From the NCBI GenBank assembly GCA_902774055.1, contig CACYGX010000011.1:1-64000 (forward strand): a stretch of 64,000 bases of DNA. Reading direction: 5' to 3'. The notes beneath the pieces are model-generated. The model made no database searches. It saw only the letters and a program-made list of their open reading frames with translations, and was not told the DNA's origin. Position numbers and translations under genes: made by a program. This document shows, piece by piece, positions 15,447 through 24,342 of this stretch. The stretch is from an uncultured Bacteroidales bacterium. GTDB taxonomy: Bacteria > Bacteroidota > Bacteroidia > Bacteroidales > Muribaculaceae. Numbering within the stretch: position 1 is the first letter of the stretch; the number at the start of each line of letters is the position of its first letter.

Positions 15447-17381
15447 TTACTGGAGGGCGTTGATGGAGGCGGCTTTGACGGTGAAAAAGTTGTCGCTGTT
15501 GTTTTTCAGCAGATTGTATTCGCCGTGGTTGCTCCATGAGGCTGGTTTATCCTCGATAAAGGTGTCCTCGCCCGTATCATTGTCCACATAGGGCTCGATG
15601 AGCTGCTGCCAGTAGCGGATTCGCGCCTGGGATGAGGCACGGTCTATTAAGGCATTCTTGGGGTCAATGAGTTCCTTGAGATAGGAGATGTACTTAGCCC
15701 TGAAATCGTTGAACTTGAGGATGCGCGCGATGAGACGGTTGTTGTCGTTGCCCCAATTGAGAGGGTTTTGACGTCCGGCGTCATCTTGCACGCCACACCT
15801 CAGGCTCGTGCCCAGTGTGTTGTCGTAGTCGTAGGGGATAAAGAAGAACTTGTATCCCGACGTGCCTGGTGTGTTGAAATAGATGTAGTAATTGTTGGCA
15901 TTGTTCCAGTAGTCGTCCCACATGCCTACTGCCACGTTGACTGCATAGGTCTTGATCAACAGGTCGATGTCAGTCACCTGTTTAATCCAGGTGTAGAACT
16001 CGTAATCGTTAAGGTTGTTGATCTTGTTCATGAAGTCAACCAGTTGCACGCGAGCACTGTCAAACTCCTCGGTCTGGGTCTCGAGTGTATAGGCATGGCG
16101 GTCGTCGCTATCGTCATCATACCAGATGTCGCCGTTGGGATTGTTGAGTCCTGCGGCCGCATTGCGGCATTTCCACAGGTAGCCATTGTTAGAGCCAAAT
16201 TGAGCCTTGCGGTCCTTGAGGTATCGCTTGTCAATGGGTTCCATCATCTCATAGACGCCATAGTAGGCCTCTTGGCTGTCTCCCTCGACATGGATCCACA
16301 GTCGGCAGTAATTGTCGCGAACCGCTGTCCAGACGCCAGCGCGCTTGAACAGTTCGTAGCAGAACATCTCGCGCACGTAGGCAGGATCGTCCTTGAACCA
16401 CTTGAGGTGCAGTTTGCGCACGCCTTGGATGGTGTGGGCGTCGTCGTCAACATACTTGCGCAGGTTCAGGCCGAAGTGGGCATGGTGCCAGTCGGTGTTG
16501 TTGCGAACGTGGATTTCCCCGCTGCGGCCCTCGGGACGGCGGCGTGAGGTGTTGCCCTTGAGTCGAAGGCCCACGCTATCGATGACCGTGGTCTCACCAT
16601 CCTTGACAAACGATGCGGTTGCCATGACATACTTGGTGGTGTACATGTTGGCGTCAAAGAGGGTCAGCAGCCTGTTCCATTCGCCATAGCTCACACTGAT
16701 GTGCAACTCGGGCATGGCATCATCGTCCCACACGTAGTCGTAACCTTCCTTGATGACTTCGGGAAGCGCTCCGCCCAAGAGGTGGTCGATGAGCGTGGAC
16801 ACGTCACCGATGGTCACCTCCTTGTCAAGGTTGACGTCGGCGCGTTGCCTGGTGTCATAGTTGGCAAAGCCGCCCAGCAGCAGGTCGATCAGCGCCGAGA
16901 CGTCACCGATGGTGATTTCGCCATCGCCGTTCACGTCACCTCGGCTCAGGCTGAAAGGGCTGGGCACAGGAGGCTCCTGATACTCCGTGACGCTGAAGGT
17001 GAGGTTCGTCAGATTGAACGAGAAGGTGTAATCCACGCCATTGCCTGTGAATTTGTAGGAATGGTTGTTGTCGCTCTTTTGGGTCGTGTAGGTATTTCCC
17101 ACGACGACATCCTGGCTGCCATTGCCATTAGGGCCGTAGCGGTAGTTGGCGTTAAAGACAGTCCAATCGCTGTCCAGCCCGTCGGCAAACACAAACCACA
17201 CCGTGCCGCTGATGTTGGTGGTCAAGGTGTAAACGCCGTTGCCCTGGTTGGTCATTTCTACGCCTGCGGCAGGGTTCCAGTTGCCGAAGGGGTTGTTGCC
17301 CACCATATAGATGGCTGCCCGTGCCGGGATAATCGCCAGCACGAGAGCCATGATAGTTGTCAATAGATAATACTTCTTCAT
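15447..17381 (-). CDS. Secreted CotH-like protein with starch-binding-like and dockerin-like modules
   Basis: The protein has 644 residues. A signal peptide (1-22) is followed by a SusE/F-like beta-sandwich (about 23-135; IYMVGNNPFGNWNPAAG). A pair of dockerin-like Ca-binding repeats follows (148-204; DVNGDGEITIGDVSALIDLLL and DVNLDKEVTIGDVSTLIDHLL), then a CotH domain (about 220-600; LRLKGNTSRRRP, YGVYEMMEPIDKRYLK, FFFIPYDYDNTLG). CotH proteins of the spore coat are atypical protein kinases; the role of secreted Bacteroidota members is unknown. The protein is probably periplasmic or on the surface. The same dockerin-like module occurs in the amylase and galactanase of this window. Confidence 0.85.
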   Translation of the reverse strand: MKKYYLLTTIMALVLAIIPARAAIYMVGNNPFGNWNPAAGVEMTNQGNGVYTLTTNISGTVWFVFADGLDSDWTVFNANYRYGPNGNGSQDVVVGNTYTTQKSDNNHSYKFTGNGVDYTFSFNLTNLTFSVTEYQEPPVPSPFSLSRGDVNGDGEITIGDVSALIDLLLGGFANYDTRQRADVNLDKEVTIGDVSTLIDHLLGGALPEVIKEGYDYVWDDDAMPELHISVSYGEWNRLLTLFDANMYTTKYVMATASFVKDGETTVIDSVGLRLKGNTSRRRPEGRSGEIHVRNNTDWHHAHFGLNLRKYVDDDAHTIQGVRKLHLKWFKDDPAYVREMFCYELFKRAGVWTAVRDNYCRLWIHVEGDSQEAYYGVYEMMEPIDKRYLKDRKAQFGSNNGYLWKCRNAAAGLNNPNGDIWYDDDSDDRHAYTLETQTEEFDSARVQLVDFMNKINNLNDYEFYTWIKQVTDIDLLIKTYAVNVAVGMWDDYWNNANNYYIYFNTPGTSGYKFFFIPYDYDNTLGTSLRCGVQDDAGRQNPLNWGNDNNRLIARILKFNDFRAKYISYLKELIDPKNALIDRASSQARIRYWQQLIEPYVDNDTGEDTFIEDKPASWSNHGEYNLLKNNSDNFFTVKAASINALQ

Positions 17382-17426
17382 CTTGAATTTCAGTTTAAGA
17401 CTGAGTTCTCGGAAATCTTAGAGCGC

Positions 17427-17450
17427 TCGGAGTTCTCGAGAACTCTGAGA
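17427..17450. repeat. 24-bp palindrome
   Basis: CTCGGAGTTCTC is followed directly by GAGAACTCTGAG, complementary at every position except one G-T pair. The motif GAGTTCTCGG also occurs at 17404-17413. It lies between the carbonic anhydrase-like gene and the downstream CotH gene. No T-run follows, so a terminator role is uncertain. Confidence 0.65.
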
Positions 17451-17456
17451 TTTTAA

Positions 17457-17975
17457 TTAATCCTTGTCATACCAGGTGGAGTACATCAGGTAGTTCTTGG
17501 CGATTTTCACGTTGATTTCGCTGGCCTGCTTGGGGTCAACCATCTTCTTGAACTTCGCGGGACTGCCTGCCCACAACTCGTGGGGGCCCACCTTAGTGCC
17601 ACCCAGCACCACGCTGCCAGCAGCAATGATGGCCCCTTCGCCAATCTCGGCATGGTCCAGGATAATGCTTCCCATGCCGATGAGGGCCATGTCGCCGATT
17701 TTGGCGCCGTGGACGACCACGTTGTGGCCGATGGAGACGTCGTTGCCGATTTCGGTGACGGATTTCTCGTATAGGGTGTGTATCACACTGTTATCCTGAA
17801 TGTTGACGCGGTTGCCGATGGTGATGGTGTTGACATCGCCACGCAGCACGGCGTTGAACCAGATGCTGCAATCCTTGCCCATGGTCACATCGCCAACAAC
17901 GACGGCGTTATCGGCCAGGAAACAGTTTTCTCCAATCTTGGGCTCAAAGCCCCTTACTTTCTTGATGATAGCCAT
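17457..17975 (-). CDS. Gamma carbonic anhydrase family protein
   Basis: A 172-residue left-handed beta-helix protein with hexapeptide repeats across residues 12-140. The three histidines expected to bind the metal are H66 (NSVIHTLYE), H84 and H89 (IGHNVVVHGA), and the family motifs GDVTMGKDCSIWFNAVLRGD and NIQDN are present. Gamma-class enzymes form trimers with metal at subunit interfaces and may hydrate CO2. Many annotated members, such as YrdA/PaaY types, have other or unknown activity, so the activity is inferred. It lies downstream of the aminopeptidase gene on the same strand, 37 bp away. Confidence 0.88.
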   Translation of the reverse strand: MAIIKKVRGFEPKIGENCFLADNAVVVGDVTMGKDCSIWFNAVLRGDVNTITIGNRVNIQDNSVIHTLYEKSVTEIGNDVSIGHNVVVHGAKIGDMALIGMGSIILDHAEIGEGAIIAAGSVVLGGTKVGPHELWAGSPAKFKKMVDPKQASEINVKIAKNYLMYSTWYDKD

Positions 17976-18012
17976 TATAATAGGTTAAAGGTTAAACGTT
18001 TTGTATCAGATG

Positions 18013-19794
18013 TTAAATCTCTTTGGTCTTTTCTTCGAGCCATGCAATTTCGTCCATGTTCAACAACGGGGTGAGGCGTTTGCGAACCATGTTGTGGTAT
18101 GCATTGATTTGGGCCACTTCCTCGGCGGTGAGCATCGAGTGGTCGATGAGTTGCAGGTCATAGGGGAAGAGTGTCAACGGCTCAAAGGTGAGGAAATCGC
18201 CGTATTCCTCGGTCTTTTCGGCCTCGACAACGAGCAGCAGGTTCTCGGTGCGGATGCCATATTCGCCAGTCTTGTACAGGCCAGGTTCGTTGCTGGTGAC
18301 CATGCCGGGCAGCAGCTTGACGTCCACCAGGTTGGTGCGGATGCTTTGAGGCCCCTCGTGGCAACCCAGGAAGTGTCCCACGCCATGTCCCGTGCCGTGG
18401 CCGTAGGTCATGGCCTCATGCCACAGCGGCAGGCGGGCCAGCACGTCGAGTTGGCAACCGGTGGTACCCACGGGGAATTTGGCGCGTTGAAGAGCCAAGT
18501 GCCCCTTGAGGACGAGGGTAAAGTCGTGCTTCTCTTGCGGGGTGGGGTTGCCCAGGGTGATGGTGCGGGTGATGTCGGTGGTGCCGTCTTCATACTGGCC
18601 ACCGCTGTCGACGAGCAGGATGCCCTCGCCGTGGAGGGTCGATGCGCTCTCGTCAGTAGCCTCGTAGTGGACAATGGCGCCATGCTCCTTGTAGCCACAG
18701 ATCATTGCGAAACTGTCCTCGCGATAGAGATCTTGTTGGGCGCGGAATTCCATGCCCTTATGCCACACGTCCACCTCGTTGATGGTGCCCTCGGGGGCTT
18801 TCTCCTCAATCCACTTGAACAGGCGTACCAGAGCTGCACCGTCGCGCTCCATGGCGCGGCGGAAACCGTCGATCTGCACCTCGTTCTTCATGCACTTGAG
18901 GTCGGTGATGGGCGAGCGGTAATAAACTTTCTGGCAGGGTAGGGCATTGGCCAGGGTGTCGCTCACGCGGTTGGGGTCGATGAGCACCACTTCGTGTTCG
19001 CTCACGCGCTCCAAGAAGCGAACCACGTCGTCGTAGTCGCGCACTCTTACATCGCAGGCCTTGAGGTGCTGGCGCACCTCGTCGGTCACCTTGTTCTCGT
19101 CGATAAAGAGGCATTTCTCCTTGCGCGAAATGTAGGCAAAGGCGATGGCAACTGGTGTGAACGGCACATCGTTGCCGCGCAGGTTGAGCAGCCAGGCGAT
19201 GTCGTCGAGGGCGGTCACCAGCATGGCGGTGGCATCGTTCTCCTCGAGTACCGCGAGCAGACGCTCGATCTTGTCGGTAGCTTCCTCGCCGGCATATTTC
19301 ACGTCATGGACAAATGCGGGCTCGCCGGGACGTGCAGGGCGGTCGGGCCAGATGGTGTCGGCTGGATAGAACTCGGTGACGAGCATGTAGCCGTTCTCGC
19401 CGCAGAAGCGCTCCAACTGGTTGGCGTCCTGGGCGCTATAGAGGCGCCCGTCGATGGCGATGATCGAGTCCTCCTCGAGCACTTGCTGTAGCCACTCGTG
19501 GATGGTCGGGTCATTGCCCATATTCTCCTTCATCATCACAAAGCCGCTGTCGGCCAGCTCTATCTCGGCCTGCAGGAAATAGCGGGAATCAGTCCACAGG
19601 GCGGCCTGCTCCAGGGTCACCACGGCGGTGCCGTTGCTGCCCGTGAAGCCGCTGATCCAGTCGCGGAATTTCCAATGGTCACAGATGTATTCACTCTGGT
19701 GCGGGTCGGTGCCGGGGATGATCACGGCATCGACATTCAGGCGGCGCATTTCCTCGCGCAGGGCCTCAAGATGCTGAAAAGTCTCTTTACTCAT
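18013..19794 (-). CDS. pepP: Xaa-Pro aminopeptidase (M24 family)
   Basis: The protein is about 593 residues from the ATG at 19794 (MSKETFQHLEALREEMRRL). A longer in-frame start at 19893 would lie upstream of the -7 box at 19837-19844 and is rejected. Two creatinase-like N-terminal domains precede the pita-bread M24 domain. Metal ligands are visible in LLVDSGGQYEDGTTDITRT, in GHGTGHGVGHFLG, in NEPGLYK and in GIRTENLL. The enzyme removes N-terminal residues that precede proline. No signal peptide is seen, so it should be cytoplasmic. The length fits the long, eukaryote-like aminopeptidase P group. Confidence 0.92.
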   Translation of the reverse strand: MSKETFQHLEALREEMRRLNVDAVIIPGTDPHQSEYICDHWKFRDWISGFTGSNGTAVVTLEQAALWTDSRYFLQAEIELADSGFVMMKENMGNDPTIHEWLQQVLEEDSIIAIDGRLYSAQDANQLERFCGENGYMLVTEFYPADTIWPDRPARPGEPAFVHDVKYAGEEATDKIERLLAVLEENDATAMLVTALDDIAWLLNLRGNDVPFTPVAIAFAYISRKEKCLFIDENKVTDEVRQHLKACDVRVRDYDDVVRFLERVSEHEVVLIDPNRVSDTLANALPCQKVYYRSPITDLKCMKNEVQIDGFRRAMERDGAALVRLFKWIEEKAPEGTINEVDVWHKGMEFRAQQDLYREDSFAMICGYKEHGAIVHYEATDESASTLHGEGILLVDSGGQYEDGTTDITRTITLGNPTPQEKHDFTLVLKGHLALQRAKFPVGTTGCQLDVLARLPLWHEAMTYGHGTGHGVGHFLGCHEGPQSIRTNLVDVKLLPGMVTSNEPGLYKTGEYGIRTENLLLVVEAEKTEEYGDFLTFEPLTLFPYDLQLIDHSMLTAEEVAQINAYHNMVRKRLTPLLNMDEIAWLEEKTKEI

Positions 19795-19836
19795 AGTGTT
19801 ATTGTATTGTTCAATTTCTAGCTGATAATCGAATCG

Positions 19837-19844
19837 CAAAGTTA
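19837..19844 (-). promoter_or_regulatory. -7 box of aminopeptidase P gene
   Basis: The minus strand reads TAACTTTG, matching TAnnTTTG, 42 bp upstream of the ATG at 19794. Confidence 0.6.
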
Positions 19845-20039
19845 CAATTTTATCATTAAAGAAGACCACACCGCCCCATAAAAAATGACCCATAGGTCAT
19901 AAGTTGAGAATAGAGTGCCCATTTTAAGTGATGGTTCATCTAGTGAAAAAATCATTAGTCTCTGGTAAAAATACGATCTAACTCCATAAGCAGTTGAACA
20001 ACAACGCTATAATAATGGTTTCACATCAAGGGGCTTCTT

Positions 20040-20265
20040 CTAAGCCCGTAGGGCTGCAAGGGTATAGGCAGGGGTGGAGCAAAGCGGAACCCCTGTGAAC
20101 TGGCATTATAAGTGATAATAACCCCGTTAGGGGTGATAGGTTGTGTATCAAGTACTTACTGCCGCCCCGATGGGGCTTGAATGGGAGTGTGTTCTATTGC
20201 AGGAGTTGCGCTCGGCTTCGCCTCGCTGCACTCCTGCCTATGACCTGGTCGCCCCTAACGGGGCT
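20040..20265. repeat. REP/MITE-like mosaic of GC-rich palindromes
   Basis: Within a 466-bp gene-free gap, at least six short palindromes follow each other. They are AGCCC-gta-GGGCT (20043-20055), CAGGGGT with ACCCCTG (20069-20095), ACCCC-gtta-GGGGT (20121-20134), GCCCC-gat-GGGGC (20164-20176), GCAGGAGT with ACTCCTGC (20199-20237) and GCCCC-taac-GGGGC (20251-20264). CCCCGTTAGGGG at the third and its reverse complement at the last bracket a 144-bp unit. No coding sequence is present. It looks like a non-autonomous dispersed element; no transposase is nearby. Confidence 0.6.
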
Positions 20266-20359
20266 GTTTACCGGACAATAAAAGTAAAAAATGACCTATA
20301 GGGGTCCTATAGGTCAAAATGCGTTATGATTATGAATAAAACGGGCGATCGTTGCCGAT

Positions 20360-21184
20360 TTATTTGGCTGAAACCATTTTGTAGCTCAATTGAACAGACT
20401 TTTCTTCAGGGCTGCCGCTGCGCACGATATTGGAAACAAAGAATACGCCCTGTGCTTTCTCGTGGCCAACGATGATGATGTCGTTGATGCGGATATCGTC
20501 AATCTGATACTGAAGCTTGGAACTGTCAAAGATGTTTTGAATTGATGAAACGGTTGCTGCCGAATAGTTGAAATCATTGTATCTCACAAAGCGGGTTTGC
20601 GTATTACTGATAAAGGAGACGTTTTGATAATTCTCGTCAGCAACAATTTTAAGATCAACATCATCGGGATACTTTGCCGATCTAAATGTTTGTGTGGGAT
20701 CTCCAAGGTTGATGGCGTCGTTCAGGCCGTCCTCTCCACGGTGCAGAACAATCCCGGTATATTCACCAACAAGGACTTGGCTGTTTTTTACGATCACATA
20801 GCGCTCAACTTTATTGCTGGCGCCTGCTTTGTCCCAAGCCGTCATCCTTAATGTGACCTTGGCTGAGTCTGTGGCGTTATCAAATTGGGGTGCGACGTAA
20901 TCAAGTAGATAATCTCTTGTGTTCTCGCTGAATGTCTCGTCAACAACGGTCCTGACGCCGTTAGGCGACAGTTCCACGACCTGCAATCGGTTGATCTGTG
21001 AACTCTTGGAATACATCTCGATCGTGAAAGCCAAGTGAGTGCCCGAGGTGACGGTGTCCACGCGAGAAAGCGGCGGATTCACAAAGATTGCGACTTCGGT
21101 TGGCTCCAGATTCTTTTCATCATCGCAGGAAATCAGGCCAGCACAAGTGATGATCAGTAATAATAGCGGAAATATGTATTTCAT
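20360..21184 (-). CDS. Uncharacterised lipoprotein with Ig-like layout
   Basis: About 274 residues from the ATG at 21184, where the hydrophobic signal MKYIFPLLLLIITCAGLISC begins. Upstream in-frame starts add a polar stretch without export features. After the lipobox Cys20 come two beta-rich segments: 30-130, with VTLRMTAWDKAGASNKVERYVIVKN like a bacterial Ig/cadherin strand set, and 135-274. I do not recognise a family. Located downstream of two other envelope genes on the same strand; a 14-bp stem hairpin (21243-21303) separates it from them. Confidence 0.65.
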   Translation of the reverse strand: MKYIFPLLLLIITCAGLISCDDEKNLEPTEVAIFVNPPLSRVDTVTSGTHLAFTIEMYSKSSQINRLQVVELSPNGVRTVVDETFSENTRDYLLDYVAPQFDNATDSAKVTLRMTAWDKAGASNKVERYVIVKNSQVLVGEYTGIVLHRGEDGLNDAINLGDPTQTFRSAKYPDDVDLKIVADENYQNVSFISNTQTRFVRYNDFNYSAATVSSIQNIFDSSKLQYQIDDIRINDIIIVGHEKAQGVFFVSNIVRSGSPEEKSVQLSYKMVSAK

Positions 21185-21242
21185 TGCAAAATAGCTTTGA
21201 TAGACCTTGCTGTTCAGTCTGTCATTTCGATGATAACTAAAC

Positions 21243-21303
21243 ATAAAGGCACACTGTAAAGGTCACTAGTGTCATTTGTTGCCTTGTGGCAGTGTGCCTT
21301 TAT
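21243..21303. repeat. Perfect 14-bp inverted repeat with long loop
   Basis: ATAAAGGCACACTG (21243-21256) is complementary to CAGTGTGCCTTTAT (21290-21303), with a 33-base loop. It separates two lipoprotein genes transcribed leftwards. It may end transcription of the upstream gene, but there is no good T-run. Confidence 0.55.
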
Positions 21304-21323
21304 TTGCTAGTTAACGTTGATTG

Positions 21324-21767
21324 TTAATTCTTAAACTTATAGGCCCTAACGCGAGCAGTTCTTGTGGTTACTGAACCCAGGAACATGCGGTCAACCTTCT
21401 TGGTGTCGATAACGACCTGGAGATAGGTTGCGTCAGGATACATGCTGAGAACCTTGGCGGCAGCGAGGTTCATGCCCTTGCCCTTGAGTGCCGAGGTCAA
21501 CGAATTGAAGAGACCAGCCCCCTTAGAGACGGTAAAGTCGTTACCGGGAACGTATTCTTCACCATTCACCTTGTTGATGCGCTTGAACAGGCCAAGGTAG
21601 GTGGTGTACTCGCAGGAGATTTCGGTCTCACCCAGGAATTGCAGGTCGGTCATGCGCATCTCGAGACGCGGCGTGAGACCAGTCGTTGAACTGTGGGTCG
21701 ATGAACCGCATGATGTCATTGAGAGCAATGCGACAACGACCAGTATGAGTGATATGATTTTTTTCAT
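21324..21767 (-). CDS. Small uncharacterised lipoprotein
   Basis: A 147-residue protein with signal LILVVVALLSMTSC (Cys20) and a Ser/Thr-rich spacer. The mature part (LTPRLEMRMTDLQFLGETEIS, then DATYLQVVIDTKKVDRMFLGSVTTRTARVRAYKFKN) reads as alternating beta strands and one helix containing GMNLAAAKVLSMYPDATYL. I do not recognise it; small OM lipoproteins of this style are common in Bacteroidales. It starts 17 bp after the preceding outer-membrane protein gene and is probably co-transcribed and functionally linked. Confidence 0.65.
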   Translation of the reverse strand: MKKIISLILVVVALLSMTSCGSSTHSSTTGLTPRLEMRMTDLQFLGETEISCEYTTYLGLFKRINKVNGEEYVPGNDFTVSKGAGLFNSLTSALKGKGMNLAAAKVLSMYPDATYLQVVIDTKKVDRMFLGSVTTRTARVRAYKFKN

Positions 21768-21784
21768 TTTATTCTACTAAATGA

Positions 21785-22477
21785 TTATAATTTGAAGAAA
21801 TAGGAAAGGGTCAAACGGGCCTGGTTGCCGAGTTTGAATCTGTTCTGACTAAAGTCCTCGCTAACGCCTTCGATTACCTGAGAGTTGTAGTCTGAGGACA
21901 TCAGACCATTACCAACGTGCTGGTAATTGCAGCTAACACCATATTCCAAACCGAGAGCAATGGGAAGGTCGGCAATATAGGCTTGGAGACCGATGAAGGC
22001 ACCCAGACCAATCTGGAACATGCTGGCTGAGTTGGAGTTGTCATTTCCGTTGTCATATCCAAGACGGCCGAAACCAAAGGGCAGCTCACCGCCTACATAG
22101 ACATCAAGCAGGTTCTTATTGTTAAAGTGATAGGCTAAACCAGGATAGAAGTTGAATTCGCTTTCGCTCTTTGAGCTCTTGTAACTCTTGTTGTCTGCCT
22201 TCTCGTTCTTGTCCCACCATTCGATACCCAGACGCAGCTCAAGCTTGTCGGTCTTCATGTACTTCAGGTTGATAAGGGGGATGGCTTTGAAATCAATGTC
22301 CCCGTCAGCGATGTTGCGGAACATGTCGGTGGTTGCGCCGAGGTAAAGACCAGCATCGCCAGCTTGAGCGCGGTTGCCAGTGCGGACAACTTTAGAAACA
22401 CTTTCTCCGGTTGTGATTTGTGCATTTGAAACTACAAATGAAGCACACATCACCAGTAACAATAATGCTTTTTTCAT
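21785..22477 (-). CDS. Outer-membrane beta-barrel protein
   Basis: About 230 residues from the ATG at 22477 (MKKALLLLVMCASFVVSNAQ, a clear signal peptide). Longer in-frame starts lack this. The mature part has alternating hydrophobic and polar strands such as LELRLGIEWWDKN, FNFYPGLAYHFNN, LLDVYVGGELPFGFGRLGY and the C-terminal ARLTLSYFFKL. This fits an 8-10-stranded barrel assembled by BAM. The substrate or role is unknown. It is the first gene of a pair with the small lipoprotein downstream. A -7 box at 22625-22632 predicts a leader of about 140 bases. Confidence 0.7.
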   Translation of the reverse strand: MKKALLLLVMCASFVVSNAQITTGESVSKVVRTGNRAQAGDAGLYLGATTDMFRNIADGDIDFKAIPLINLKYMKTDKLELRLGIEWWDKNEKADNKSYKSSKSESEFNFYPGLAYHFNNKNLLDVYVGGELPFGFGRLGYDNGNDNSNSASMFQIGLGAFIGLQAYIADLPIALGLEYGVSCNYQHVGNGLMSSDYNSQVIEGVSEDFSQNRFKLGNQARLTLSYFFKL

Positions 22478-22748
22478 TGTGATTAAATGGTTGATTAATA
22501 AGTTTTGTGGCTTTGCCCATCTCATGCAAAACCAAGAAATTTACAAATAATTAATAATACGTTTTTTTCTATAGAGATGGCTGCCAGGATTCTTCACGAA
22601 TAAGGCATTTATAGAAAATTGCTGCAAAAGTAGTTTAAAAAATTTTACCTATTGTTGTCGGTGGGTTAAATTCTGTTAAATCTCTCGTTGGCTCCTTAAT
22701 TTTAGCTGCATGGGCTGCCCTTGAGGATTGAACATGGCACATGATAAT
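22478..22748. other. Gap with a minus-strand promoter
   Basis: No gene is visible. The minus strand has a -7 box TACTTTTG at 22632-22625, about 150 bp before the outer-membrane protein start. The leader is AT-rich; I see no further structure. Confidence 0.45.
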
Positions 22749-22794
22749 CCGCCCACAGGAAAGGATGAGTGATAATCTCTTTTCCGGTGGGCGG
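22749..22794 (-). terminator. Terminator-like hairpin after the phosphatase gene
   Basis: CCGCCCAC-a-GGAAA (22749-22762) pairs with TTTCC-g-GTGGGCGG (22781-22794), a 13-bp stem with one mismatch and an 18-base loop. It lies 46 bp past the stop of the leftward phosphatase gene. Confidence 0.65.
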
Positions 22795-22840
22795 AGTGGT
22801 GTTTTCTATTGCTCGTTTCGTGCGGTGAAATGGGCGTTTT

Positions 22841-24304
22841 TTACTCGAAAATGGGGGTGCCGATGCAGCCGTTGGGGGCCTGGATGTGGAGCATGGCGCA
22901 CACGGTGGCAGCGATGTCGGTCATGTGGGTCAGGCGACTGGTTTCGCCAGGAGTGATGTGCCATCCCATGAAGATGAGGGGGATGTGGGAGTCGCTCTGG
23001 CTCCACGTGCCGTGGTTGGACGCAGCCCACTCGGTTTTGCCGGAATAAACGCCCGTGCGGGGCACAATGTAGATTTCGCCGCTACGTCCAGCGAAATAGC
23101 CCAGCTTGACACGCTCCTTGAGAATTGTGGGAATAGGGTAGGTGTCGATATGCGCCACGTCGATCGCCCACTGGATCTCCTCGGGTCGCTGGAGTGCCAA
23201 GCAGGCAGCGCGCATGACCACATCATAGTCGAGATGTCCACTGTCGATGGCCTCATGGTTGAGGTAGAAGGTAAATCCCATGTCTTCCTTGATCAATTTG
23301 GGTATGCCGAATTGCCGCTCCAGCTCGGCATTGGCGGCAGCGAGGATGTCAGAGCTGCTCATGCAGCCGCTGGGCAGTCCGTGACTCGTCATGCGGGGAT
23401 AGCTGTGGGTGCCGCCATGGTCGGCAGTGAGAAACAGCAGGTAGTTATCTCGACCGATGCGTTGGTCCAAAACGTCGATGAAATGGGCGATTTCCTTGTC
23501 TAGCTGCCAGTAGATGGAGTCCACCTTGGGCGAATGGGTGCCGTAGTAGTGGGCGCACATGTCGGTGTTGGAAACACTGATGGTGAGCATGTCGGTGGCT
23601 TCGCCTTGGCCCAGTCGCTCGTTGATGAGGGCCTGTTCGGCGAGGGCAAACGTTATCGTGGTGCCCATGGGCAGGTTGCCCAAGTCAGTGGTGAGCTCGT
23701 CGTGATGCTTCTTGTTGAAGTCGGCGACCCATTTGGGCAGTTTTTCCATATAGTAAGTGCTGGTGACGAACGAGGCGCTGCCCTTGTCAAACCAGTACGC
23801 GCCAATGGGGCGATGTCCCGACGGCAGAATCGAAGCGCGGTCCTTGATGGCGATGCCCACAGTGCGGCTCTTGAAGTTGGTGGCCAGCAACAGCTGGTCG
23901 GCGATATTGGTGGTGATAAGGTTGCGCGGCGACTTGCCACGGGTGTCCTTGTTGCCGCCGACGCCACGTTCGCTGTCATCCTGCACACTGGTCACGTTCT
24001 TGCCGTTGAGCATGAAGTTGTTGCCCGCAATGCCGTGGAAGGCGGGTGTCGTGCCCGAGTATATGGAGGCATGGCCAGCAGCGGTCACCGTGGGCACATA
24101 GTCGATGATGGTGTTGTTGCACCGATACCCGTCCTGGAGCAGGGTCTTGAAGCCGCCCTCGCCCCACTGGTAATTATAGAGGTAGTCCCACCTCATCTGG
24201 TCCACAACGAGCCCGACAACCAATTTAGGCCTCTCCACCTGGGCGTTAACACACAGTGCCACAACCCCCATCACAACAACTAAAACTCTATTAATTCTCT
24301 TCAT
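22841..24304 (-). CDS. PafA-like alkaline phosphatase
   Basis: This 487-residue exported protein has a signal ending VNAQ (about residue 22) and the alkaline-phosphatase-superfamily fold. VGLVVDQMRWDYL gives a metal-ligand Asp. PTVTAAGHASIYSG (about 71-84) holds the Thr nucleophile. IAIKDRASILPSGH (about 153-166) carries the Lys and Arg typical of PafA-type phosphate monoesterases. DMCAHYYG and TADHGG supply further metal ligands. Such enzymes release phosphate from monoesters in the periplasm and, in Flavobacteria, are insensitive to phosphate inhibition. A monoesterase is more likely than a phosphodiesterase because of the Lys-x-Arg pair. Confidence 0.85.
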   Translation of the reverse strand: MKRINRVLVVVMGVVALCVNAQVERPKLVVGLVVDQMRWDYLYNYQWGEGGFKTLLQDGYRCNNTIIDYVPTVTAAGHASIYSGTTPAFHGIAGNNFMLNGKNVTSVQDDSERGVGGNKDTRGKSPRNLITTNIADQLLLATNFKSRTVGIAIKDRASILPSGHRPIGAYWFDKGSASFVTSTYYMEKLPKWVADFNKKHHDELTTDLGNLPMGTTITFALAEQALINERLGQGEATDMLTISVSNTDMCAHYYGTHSPKVDSIYWQLDKEIAHFIDVLDQRIGRDNYLLFLTADHGGTHSYPRMTSHGLPSGCMSSSDILAAANAELERQFGIPKLIKEDMGFTFYLNHEAIDSGHLDYDVVMRAACLALQRPEEIQWAIDVAHIDTYPIPTILKERVKLGYFAGRSGEIYIVPRTGVYSGKTEWAASNHGTWSQSDSHIPLIFMGWHITPGETSRLTHMTDIAATVCAMLHIQAPNGCIGTPIFE

Positions 24305-24342
24305 ATAAAATACTATTAATCATTTGGTTCAATACTCGTTCT

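Noticed and set aside
19795-19893. N-terminal extension of aminopeptidase P
   Set aside because: The -7 box at 19837-19844 lies within it and the extension is not conserved in character.
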